Of a stretch of 64,000 bases of DNA, positions 45,500 to 52,367 are shown piece by piece. The stretch's first letter is position 1. Each line of letters opens with the position of its first letter. This stretch comes from Bacillus subtilis subsp. subtilis. Its GTDB lineage: Bacteria > Pseudomonadota > Gammaproteobacteria > Xanthomonadales > Xanthomonadaceae. The position numbers were made by a program, and so were the translations under genes. The stretch lies in contig JAHREJ010000017.1 of assembly GCA_021733645.1 (NCBI GenBank), forward strand, positions 17,903 through 81,902. Direction: 5' to 3'. The notes under the pieces are model-generated. The model was given only the letters and a program-made list of their open reading frames with translations. It searched no databases and was not told where the DNA came from.

Positions 45500-47698
45500 T
45501 TACCAGCCGAACCTTGCCGTGGCCGTTACCGTGCGGCCGCTGCCGTAGTAGCACGATGACACGCCGGTGCAGGTGGACACCAGGCGCCTGTCGGCCAGGT
45601 TGCTGGCATTGAGCGCCAGCTGCACCGCAGTGCTGCCGATCCGGCCGATGTCGTAGCGGATGGCCGCGTCGAACAGGGTGTAGGACGGGATGCGGTACAG
45701 GTTGGCGCTGTCGCCGTAGCTGACGCCGTTGTAGCGTGCGCCTGCGGCCAGGCTCAGGCCCCGCAATGCGCCGTCCTGGAAGGTGTAGTCGGCCCAGAAC
45801 GAAGCGGTGTAATCGGGCACCATCGCCAGTTCCCTGCCCTTGTAGGGGGTCGAGCGGGTCATCTCCGAGTCCATCCGCGAGGCCGCGCCGATCAGGCTGA
45901 AGCCTTCGAGCGGGGTGATCCGTCCTTCCAGTTCGATGCCGCGCACGCGCCCTTCATCACCCTGGATGGCACAGGTGGCGGTGCCGGTGGCGCCGCAGTT
46001 GCGGTGGCTGGCGATCGGGTCGTCGACGATCATGTTCTGCTGGCGCAGGTCATACACCGCCAACGTCACCAGGCCGTCAACGGAGGCCGGCTGGTACTTC
46101 AGGCCGGCTTCCCACTGCGAGCCGGTGACCGGTTCGAACGCGGTGTGGGTAAAGCTGTCCAGCGGCGACCTGGTGGAAGGCTGGAACGATTCGGCATAGC
46201 TCAGGTAGGGCGTGAACCCGCTGTCGAACACGTACAGCACGCCAGCACGCCCGGTGAAGGCTTCGCTCTTGATCACGTTGCGACCGCCCGGCGTGGAAAC
46301 CCCGGTGGCGATGTTGCGGTTGGCGCTGGTGCTGTCGTCCTTGGTCCAGTCGTAGCGGCCGCCCAGGGTCAGCCGCCAGTTGCCCAGCGCCATCTGGTCC
46401 TGCAGGTACACACCGCTCTGGCGGTTGACGCCGGCGGTGGGTGTTTCGGTGCTCACCGTGGGTACGTAGCTGGCGTACACCGGGTTGAAGATGTCGATCG
46501 GGCGCGGGCTGCTCATCGCACTGCGCACCCCCTCCCACGCTGCGCGCTGCCAATCCCAGCCCAGCAGCACGGTATGGTCCACCGCGCCGGTGGTGAAGCG
46601 GGCCTGCAGGCGGGTATCGACGGTATCGCCATCGGAATCGCCGGTACCCATCACGCCGCGTCGGTTCTGGGTGCGTCCGTCGGCGTTGAGCGCCCCGAAG
46701 GTGACCACGCCGCGGTACAGGGAATCCACGTGGGTGCGGCGGGCGCTCTGGGTGAGCATGAGGTGGTCGTTGAACGCATGCTCGAACAGCCAGCCGGCCG
46801 TCCACAGGGTACGGTCGAAGGTATTCCAGCCCGGTTCGCCGATGAACGTGCTGTTCATGTAGCCGTAGCGGGTGGCATGAAGCGTGCCTGCGGCCGGCAG
46901 GAACTGGTAAGTCGAGCCGCCGTCGTCTTTCTGGTACATCCCCAGCAGGGTCAGGCGGGTGCGCTCGGCAAGTTGCCAGGTGTAGCTGGGTGCAAGAAAT
47001 CCGTGCTTCTGCCGGGTGTGTCGGATCTGCGTGTCGCCCTCCCGGTACAGCCCCACCAGCCGGAACAGGTGCTCATTGCCCGCGCTGCCGCCGCCCACGT
47101 CGAAGGCGGCGCTGTACTGGCCGTTGGCATCCAGGCCCAGCCGCAGCTGCTGGACCTGGTCCGGCGTTGGCGTCTTGCTGACCTGGTTGACCATGCCGCC
47201 GGGCGCGATCTGGCCATACATCACCGCTGAGGGGCCCTTGAGCACTTCCACGCGGGCCAGGTTCCAACTGTCGAACATGGTGCGGTTCCACTGGCTGCCC
47301 TGCGGTGCGCGCAGGCCATCGAGGGTGACGTTGTTGGACCAGCTGCCGGCATCGAAGCCGCGGATCCGGAAGTCGTCCACGCGGTTGTCGATACCGCTGC
47401 TTTCCAGGCTCACGCCGGCCACGTAGCGCATCGCATCGTTGAGTGACTGCACCCCGCGCGCGTCCAGCTCGGCCCGCTCGATCACCGATACCGACTGCGG
47501 CGTTTCGGCGATGCTGGTGCTGGTCTTGGTCGCCCCGCTGGTGCTGTTGGCGGCGCGGTAGGCGTTGACCCGGACCGTGTCCAGATCGGTCGCCTGCTGC
47601 GCGGTCGCTGCGGCCGGCAGGGTAGCGGCGGCCAGTGTGCATGCGCAGGCCAGCAGGGTGCGGCGCAGCCGGGGGCTGGCGGGGGAGGGGGTGGACAT
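45500..47698 (-). CDS. TonB-dependent ferric-siderophore receptor
   Basis: 732 aa from ATG 47698. A signal peptide (ends near ATAQQ) precedes a plug domain with TPQSVSVIERAELDARGVQS, a RIRGFDAG segment, and ARVEVLKGPSAVMYGQIAPG. The 22-strand barrel ends in the usual aromatic (FGW). No N-terminal signalling extension, so it is not a transducer of the FecA/FpvA type. It belongs to the FhuA/FhuE-like siderophore receptors, not the haem receptors, which suggests that the adjacent transporter may carry a siderophore complex. It converges on the transporter and has a Fur-like box upstream. Confidence 0.9.
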   Translation of the reverse strand: MSTPSPASPRLRRTLLACACTLAAATLPAAATAQQATDLDTVRVNAYRAANSTSGATKTSTSIAETPQSVSVIERAELDARGVQSLNDAMRYVAGVSLESSGIDNRVDDFRIRGFDAGSWSNNVTLDGLRAPQGSQWNRTMFDSWNLARVEVLKGPSAVMYGQIAPGGMVNQVSKTPTPDQVQQLRLGLDANGQYSAAFDVGGGSAGNEHLFRLVGLYREGDTQIRHTRQKHGFLAPSYTWQLAERTRLTLLGMYQKDDGGSTYQFLPAAGTLHATRYGYMNSTFIGEPGWNTFDRTLWTAGWLFEHAFNDHLMLTQSARRTHVDSLYRGVVTFGALNADGRTQNRRGVMGTGDSDGDTVDTRLQARFTTGAVDHTVLLGWDWQRAAWEGVRSAMSSPRPIDIFNPVYASYVPTVSTETPTAGVNRQSGVYLQDQMALGNWRLTLGGRYDWTKDDSTSANRNIATGVSTPGGRNVIKSEAFTGRAGVLYVFDSGFTPYLSYAESFQPSTRSPLDSFTHTAFEPVTGSQWEAGLKYQPASVDGLVTLAVYDLRQQNMIVDDPIASHRNCGATGTATCAIQGDEGRVRGIELEGRITPLEGFSLIGAASRMDSEMTRSTPYKGRELAMVPDYTASFWADYTFQDGALRGLSLAAGARYNGVSYGDSANLYRIPSYTLFDAAIRYDIGRIGSTAVQLALNASNLADRRLVSTCTGVSSCYYGSGRTVTATARFGW

Positions 47699-47756
47699 GG
47701 TGGTCACTGCAGGTGGGGATCTGCACGCCATTTTAACGGATTTGATGCGCGATGCA

Positions 47757-47775
47757 ATTGCAACACATTCGCATT
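47757..47775 (-). promoter_or_regulatory. Fur-like operator upstream of the TonB-dependent receptor
   Basis: The minus strand reads AATGCGAATGTGTTGCAAT. The shared decamer AATGCGAATG (47766-47775) is also present in front of the esterase gene in the same cluster, and both lie about 70 bp from their start codons. The fit to the full Fur consensus is weak. Confidence 0.45.
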
Positions 47776-47929
47776 GAGGTGCTCGTGTCAATCGGTCGCA
47801 GCCGTGCCGACAGACGAACGAGGCTGCCCACCGGCCTGCGCTGCACCTGGCATGGGCGGGGCCACGTATGATGCGCGGCCCTGATCGACGCGGCCCACTT
47901 GCCGCGCATCTTCTCGAAGGATTGAACGC

Positions 47930-48673
47930 ATGACCCGTACCGCATCGCACGCCACGCTTGCCACCTTGCTGCTCGCCTTCAGCGGCTCCGGCGCTGCCGC
48001 CACGGTGTCGCTGTCCGCGTTGTCCGAACAGGCGGCGCGCATCGATGTGCAACTGGCGACGGCCGAGGACGGTGACGTCTCGCGGATGCAGACCCGCTAC
48101 TTCGCCAATGGCGACCAGTTGGCCACGTGGGACGACGGGGGGGTGCTGATGCTGTGCAGGAAAGCCGGCTACCTCAAGGTGCCTGCCGCCAAGCCGGAGG
48201 TGGCTCGGTTGCCGCTGGAACAACGGCAGATGCTGGTGTATGCCGGCATGATGGCCAGCATTGGCGGGGTGGTGTCGATCATGCAGTCGGCCGGTGCCGA
48301 CGTGGACGTGGCCGACGACGGTAGCGTGTCCACGCGCACCGCTGAATCGCACTGGGCCTACGGCATCGAACGCAGCGAGATCACCACCCAGCGGATGCCC
48401 GATGGCGCGCTGCGGGTGCGTACGCGCAAGACCGAAACGCTGACCACCACGCCGCCGTCGTCACCGGAGGATGTGGTCAGCACGGATGCCGACCGCGCCG
48501 CACGCTTGGCCGAACTGCCGGCGGTGGGCAGTTGGACCGAAGTGGTGTTCAGCACGGCCGCCAAAGAAGCGCGCATCGACCCGGCGTTCCCGCTGAAGGG
48601 CTGGGTGTCTGCTGCCGAGTCGCGCCACGACACGGTGGGCCAGGCGCGCGCGGCGGCGGGCTGCGAGGACTGA
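47930..48673 (+). CDS. Exported hypothetical protein
   Basis: 247 aa from ATG 47930 with GAAGGA ahead. Signal peptide near residues 1-23 (ends SGAAA). The mature part is beta-rich and includes one Cys in LMLCRKAGY, a glycine-containing hydrophobic segment (MLVYAGMMASIGGVVSIM), and a long Thr/Glu stretch (RKTETLTTTPPSS). No family recognised; the C-terminus has a further Cys (GCED). Divergent from the TonB receptor by ~230 bp. Function unknown. Confidence 0.72.
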   Translation: MTRTASHATLATLLLAFSGSGAAATVSLSALSEQAARIDVQLATAEDGDVSRMQTRYFANGDQLATWDDGGVLMLCRKAGYLKVPAAKPEVARLPLEQRQMLVYAGMMASIGGVVSIMQSAGADVDVADDGSVSTRTAESHWAYGIERSEITTQRMPDGALRVRTRKTETLTTTPPSSPEDVVSTDADRAARLAELPAVGSWTEVVFSTAAKEARIDPAFPLKGWVSAAESRHDTVGQARAAAGCED

Positions 48674-48740
48674 GCCCGCTTCCGGGCGTTGCAATTGCGC
48701 GGTGAAATGGCGGCTGCACGAGTCACTGTTCCACTGGCGT

Positions 48741-48749
48741 TGCTAAAAT
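48741..48749 (+). promoter_or_regulatory. Probable extended -10 promoter of the EF-G paralogue leader
   Basis: TGC directly before TAAAAT makes an extended -10 (TGnTAnnnT type); the -35 position has no good match. Transcription would start near 48756, giving a leader of about 330 nt. It also lies far enough (~70 bp) from the preceding stop codon to be an independent promoter. Confidence 0.5.
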
Positions 48750-48862
48750 CCGCTTGCCGTCGTGCCAGCGAGGTCTACAATGGCGCCATTCCCCGTAGGC
48801 AACCCTGATGCGTTCGCAACCGCTCCTGACGTTTTTTACCCAGATCCGCGCAAGCGCGGAAC

Positions 48863-48872
48863 GGGCGCGTCT
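48863..48872 (+). promoter_or_regulatory. Possible antiterminator strand
   Basis: GGGCGCGTCT is nearly the same as the 3' arm of the terminator (GGGCGCTCT), with one extra G. It can pair with the terminator's 5' arm AGAGCGCCC (48928-48936) and would then prevent the terminator from forming. A separate hairpin just upstream (48845-48860, TCCGCG and CGCGGA) could compete. Pairing was assessed by eye only. Confidence 0.45.
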
Positions 48873-48927
48873 GCCTACCGGAGCCCCACGCGACTGACCC
48901 GTCCCCGGTCACCGCTGGACCCCACGC

Positions 48928-48957
48928 AGAGCGCCCACCCGGGCGCTCTTTTCGTTT
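48928..48957 (+). terminator. Intrinsic terminator inside the EF-G paralogue leader
   Basis: AGAGCGCCC and GGGCGCTCT make a perfect 9-bp stem with loop ACCC, followed by TTTTCGTTT. It lies ~130 bp ahead of the EF-G-like start and ~180 bp after the probable promoter, so it would act as an attenuator rather than an ordinary gene end. It could alternatively just end the upstream hypothetical gene's transcript. Confidence 0.8.
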
Positions 48958-48992
48958 CCGCGTTACACCACTTCGATGAAGGAGAACGTGCC

Positions 48993-49037
48993 ATGCACCA
49001 GATCGCCGAGCCCCAAACCTGGCCGCACGCCCGTTAG
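48993..49037 (+). CDS. 14-codon leader peptide of the EF-G paralogue
   Basis: ATG 48993 opens MHQIAEPQTWPHAR and stops at TAG 49035-49037. It has an unusually good Shine-Dalgarno sequence (GAAGGAG, 48978-48984, 8 bases from the ATG), better than that of the downstream gene. Its last codons and stop lie in the 5' arm of a strong hairpin, as in translational or transcriptional attenuators of drug-inducible genes. Alternatively, it is the tail of a longer in-frame ORF starting at ATG 48780 (85 aa). Confidence 0.55.
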   Translation: MHQIAEPQTWPHAR

Positions 49038-49069
49038 CCAACGGCGGCGTGCGGCACCTGGACGTTGGC
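49022..49069 (+). promoter_or_regulatory. Mutually exclusive hairpins before the EF-G paralogue
   Basis: Hairpin A: GCCGCACGCC (49022-49031) pairs with GGCGTGCGGC (49046-49055), with inner CGTT/AACG pairs and a 4-base loop. Hairpin B: GCCAACG (49037-49043) pairs perfectly with CGTTGGC (49063-49069). The two share GCCAACG, so only one can form. B ends 3 bases before the weak Shine-Dalgarno sequence (GAGAG, 49073-49077). Hairpin A overlaps the leader stop codon, so ribosomes on the leader decide which forms. Confidence 0.6.
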
Positions 49070-49085
49070 CACGAGAGCATTCACC

Positions 49086-51128
49086 ATGAACACCCGCACC
49101 CATACCCTTTCCCATTGGCGCAACCTGGGCATCATTGCCCACATCGACGCCGGCAAAACCACCCTGACCGAACGCCTGCTGTGGAAGACCGGCGAGATCC
49201 GCCGCGTCGGCGAAGTCCATGACGGCGCGGCCACCACCGACTTCTCGGCGATCGAGCGCGAACGTGGCATCACCATCGGCGCGGCCGCCGTGCAGGCGCA
49301 CTGGGCGCCGCGCGGTGGCGATGACCATCGGCTGACCTTGATCGACACCCCCGGGCATATCGATTTCGCCATCGAAGTGGAGCGCTCGCTGCGCGTGCTG
49401 GATGGCGCGGTGGCGGTGTTTTCCGCGGTGGACGGCGTACAGCCACAGTCCGAAACGGTCTGGCACCAGGCGCGCCGGCATGGCGTGCCGCTGATTGCCT
49501 ACGTCAACAAGATGGACCGCATCGGCGCGTCCTTCGAGCGCGTGCTGGCACAACTGCAGGACAAGCTGCAGGCGCGGCCGTGGGCGATTGGCTGGCCGCT
49601 GGGCGAGGAAAACCACTTCCACGGCTGGGTCGATTTCGTCGACCGCCAGATCGTGGAATGGGACGACGCCGGCACGCCGTCGCGCCGTGCGTGGAGCGCC
49701 GCCGAGGTCGCGCAGTGGCAGCCGTATCGGCAGCGCCTGATCGAAGCGGTGGCCGACCACGACGATGCGTTGGCCGAGACGTGGCTGGCCGGTGAGGCCG
49801 TCGATGACGCCGCACTGCGCGCGGGCCTGCGCCGGGCCACGCTGGCCGGTGCCGGGGTGCCGGTGCTGGCCGGTGCGGCCTTCAAGAGCAAGGGCATCGA
49901 CACGTTGCTGGATGCGATCGTGGATTTCCTGCCCTCGCCGCTGGATCGTCCGCCGGTGGTTGCCACCCGGGGCGATGGCGAGGTGGTGTTGCCGCCGGAC
50001 CCGTCGGGCCCGTTGGCAGCGCTGCTGTTCAAGATCACCCACCAGAGCCATGCCGCGCTCAGTTTCGTGCGGCTGTACTCGGGCACGCTGAAGGTAGGCG
50101 ACCACGTGGCCAGCTCGCAGCATGCACAGGGCCGGCGGATCAGCCGGCTGGTGCGGGTGCAGGCCGACCAGACCCACGACATCGCCGAAGCGGTGGCCGG
50201 TGACATCGTGGCGGTGATCGGCTGGAAGGATGCGGTGAGCGGTGAAACGCTCAGTGCGCCGTCCGCGCCGTTGTTGCTGGATACCATCCATGCCCAGCAC
50301 GCGGTGCTGGCATGGCGGTTGAACGCGGACAAGGCCTCCGACCTGATCCGCATGAGTCAGGCGCTGTCCAGCCTGGCCCAGGAAGATCCCTCGTTCCGTG
50401 TCGGCACCGATGCGGTGACCGGGGAAACCCTGATCTGGGGCATGGGCGAGTTGCACCTGGAGGTGATGGTGGAGCGTCTGCGCAGTGAGTGGAACGTACC
50501 GGTGCGGGTGGGTGAGCCGCGTGTGGCCTACCAGGAAGCGCCAGCCCGGGCGGTGCAGGGCGTGGAAGGCAAGGTGGCCAAGCAGACCGGCGGCCAGGGC
50601 CAGTTCGCGCGGGTGCTGGTCAACGTGGTGCCGACCGGCGACGACGCGGTGCGGTTTGTCGACCGCACGGTAGGCGGGGTGATCCCCAGGGCGTTCGTGG
50701 CAGCGGTGGAGAAGGGGGTGCGTGCGGCGTTGGAAGAAGGGCCGCGCGGACATCCGGTGGTCGGGATCGAGGTGACCCTGACCGATGGCCAGACCCATGC
50801 CAAGGACTCTTCGGAAATGGCCTTCCATCGCGCTGGCAGCGAAGCGGTCAAGGCCGCGCTGGCCACGGCGGGCACGCGGCTGCTGGAGCCGGTGATGGAA
50901 GTGGCCATCCACGCACCGTCGGCCAACGTGGGTGATGTGGTCGGCGACCTCAACCGTCGTAGCGGGCGGGTGGGTTCGATCGAGGATCATGGTGCGCAGG
51001 TCGAAGTGCTCGGCTATGCACCGCTGGCCCGGCTTGCCGGCTACACCACTGCGTTGCGCTCGCTGACCCAGGGGCGCGCGTCCAGTGACATGCGCTTCAA
51101 CGGGTACGAAGAAGTGCAGGCCGGGTAG
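49086..51128 (+). CDS. Elongation factor G paralogue (EF-G2-like GTPase)
   Basis: 680 aa from ATG 49086. Complete translational GTPase: G1 AHIDAGKTT, G2 RERGIT, G3 DTPGHIDFAIEVERSLRV, G4 NKMD, then domain II, III (GMGELHLEVMVERL), IV (THAKDSSEMAFHRAGSEA) and V. It is slightly shorter than canonical EF-G (~700 aa), and the switch region (HDGAATTD) is like EF-G, not TetM. It is monocistronic and outside a ribosomal-protein operon, so it is a second copy, not the housekeeping fusA. Such paralogues act in ribosome recycling, stress translation or drug protection. A perfect terminator follows. Confidence 0.88.
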   Translation: MNTRTHTLSHWRNLGIIAHIDAGKTTLTERLLWKTGEIRRVGEVHDGAATTDFSAIERERGITIGAAAVQAHWAPRGGDDHRLTLIDTPGHIDFAIEVERSLRVLDGAVAVFSAVDGVQPQSETVWHQARRHGVPLIAYVNKMDRIGASFERVLAQLQDKLQARPWAIGWPLGEENHFHGWVDFVDRQIVEWDDAGTPSRRAWSAAEVAQWQPYRQRLIEAVADHDDALAETWLAGEAVDDAALRAGLRRATLAGAGVPVLAGAAFKSKGIDTLLDAIVDFLPSPLDRPPVVATRGDGEVVLPPDPSGPLAALLFKITHQSHAALSFVRLYSGTLKVGDHVASSQHAQGRRISRLVRVQADQTHDIAEAVAGDIVAVIGWKDAVSGETLSAPSAPLLLDTIHAQHAVLAWRLNADKASDLIRMSQALSSLAQEDPSFRVGTDAVTGETLIWGMGELHLEVMVERLRSEWNVPVRVGEPRVAYQEAPARAVQGVEGKVAKQTGGQGQFARVLVNVVPTGDDAVRFVDRTVGGVIPRAFVAAVEKGVRAALEEGPRGHPVVGIEVTLTDGQTHAKDSSEMAFHRAGSEAVKAALATAGTRLLEPVMEVAIHAPSANVGDVVGDLNRRSGRVGSIEDHGAQVEVLGYAPLARLAGYTTALRSLTQGRASSDMRFNGYEEVQAG

Positions 51129-51176
51129 TGCCGATTGTGGTCGGCCAACTGGTGCCGGCCCGTGGCCGGTAGACGA

Positions 51177-51206
51177 GGGAGCCGGGCAACCGGCTCCCTT
51201 TTTTTT
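51177..51206 (+). terminator. Rho-independent terminator of the EF-G paralogue
   Basis: GGGAGCCGG and CCGGCTCCC form a 9-bp stem with loop GCAA, followed by eight T. A textbook terminator 48 bp after the stop. Confidence 0.95.
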
Positions 51207-51300
51207 GCAGCAACAACGCCTCGCCGAAGGAGCCGGTACACTATCGGGCTGAGCCGCAGCGCCCCTGCGTCGGCCTGTTTCCCGAATACTGGAGCTCCCC

Positions 51301-52224
51301 ATGACCACCGCGCATTTCTATCCGATTGGCACCCCGGGCCAGCCCTGGGGCGACGCCGAGCGCGCGCAGTGGCGGGCACGTCAGCAGCGCCGGCGCAGCT
51401 ATCACGACGACGTGGTGGTCGCACTGGAGCGCCTGGGCGAGCGCTTTGAGGTGGTGCAGTACGGCCAGCTCGATTACGCGCCTGACCACTACCCGCTGTT
51501 TGCAGTGGTGAACCAGGACGCGGACCCGGCGCTGCCGACCGCGCTGATCACCGGGGGCGTGCACGGTTACGAAACCAGCGGCGTGCACGGCGCGCTGCAG
51601 TTCCTGGACCAGCAGGCCGAAGCCTACGCCGGCCGCATCAACCTGATCGTCGCGCCCTGCGTGAGCCCGTGGGGTTATGAGCGCATCCAGCGTTGGAACC
51701 CCGATGCGATCGATCCCAACCGCAGTTTCCGTGATGGCGGCCTGATCGAAGAAGCCGCTTCGCTGATGCGCTGGGTGGCCGCCCGTGGCAGCAACCTGTG
51801 GGTGCATCTGGATCTGCACGAGACCACCAACAGCGACCTGGAAGAGTTCGACCCGGCGCGCTGCGCGCGCGATGGCAAGCCCCTGGTGCCGGACATCATT
51901 CCCGATGGTTTCTACGTGATCGGCAACAGCGAAGATCCGCAGCCGGCCTTCCAGCAGGCACTGATTGCGGCGGTCGAAAAGGTCACCCATATCGCGCCGG
52001 CCGACGCCAAGGGCGAACTGATCGGCATGCCGCTGCAGTCCAATGGCGTGGTCTGGGGCGAGTCGCGGTCCATCGGCGCCTGTGCCGGCTTCACCGAGGC
52101 GCGCTATGCCACCACCACCGAGGTATACCCGGACAGCCCGCGCACCAACCCGCAGGAATGCAACGATGCACAGGTCGCGGCGATCTGCGCGGGCCTGGAC
52201 TTCGCGCTGGCCCAGCGCAGCTGA
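51301..52224 (+). CDS. M14-family metallocarboxypeptidase-like protein
   Basis: 307 aa from ATG 51301. Carboxypeptidase-type zinc site: H and E in GGVHGYETSG, a second His in HLDLHETT, with WNPDAIDPNRSF between, as in M14/AstE-like enzymes. A catalytic Glu may lie in ATTTEVYP. No signal peptide, so it is cytoplasmic. Substrate unknown; it could cleave C-terminal residues from peptides or an amide from a small molecule. It stands alone between two terminator-bounded genes. Confidence 0.82.
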   Translation: MTTAHFYPIGTPGQPWGDAERAQWRARQQRRRSYHDDVVVALERLGERFEVVQYGQLDYAPDHYPLFAVVNQDADPALPTALITGGVHGYETSGVHGALQFLDQQAEAYAGRINLIVAPCVSPWGYERIQRWNPDAIDPNRSFRDGGLIEEAASLMRWVAARGSNLWVHLDLHETTNSDLEEFDPARCARDGKPLVPDIIPDGFYVIGNSEDPQPAFQQALIAAVEKVTHIAPADAKGELIGMPLQSNGVVWGESRSIGACAGFTEARYATTTEVYPDSPRTNPQECNDAQVAAICAGLDFALAQRS

Positions 52225-52367
52225 CGCGCCAAAGCAGGTCTACCGAACTTTTACCTAGTCCCAACAGGTGGATTTACGCTGGCCTTGGCCAGCGCTGCGG
52301 TGCAACGCTCTACGTTCATTGATCCGGCCACGCCGCTCACCGGCCTGCGCCCAGACAGGAGAACGGC

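Larger units (their letters stand above)
48674..49085 (+). other. 412-bp gap: leader region of the EF-G paralogue
   Basis: The gap contains an extended -10 box (TGCTAAAAT, 48741-48749), an open frame from ATG 48780 to the stop at 49037, a possible antiterminator (48863-48872), an intrinsic terminator (48928-48949), a 14-codon leader ORF (48993-49037) and overlapping hairpins (49022-49069). These are listed separately. No other gene is apparent. Confidence 0.8.

Noticed and set aside
48780..49037. 85-codon ORF spanning the leader as an independent gene
   Set aside because: It crosses an intrinsic terminator, has no domain or clear codon bias, and its end coincides with the short leader peptide; kept only as an alternative leader reading.
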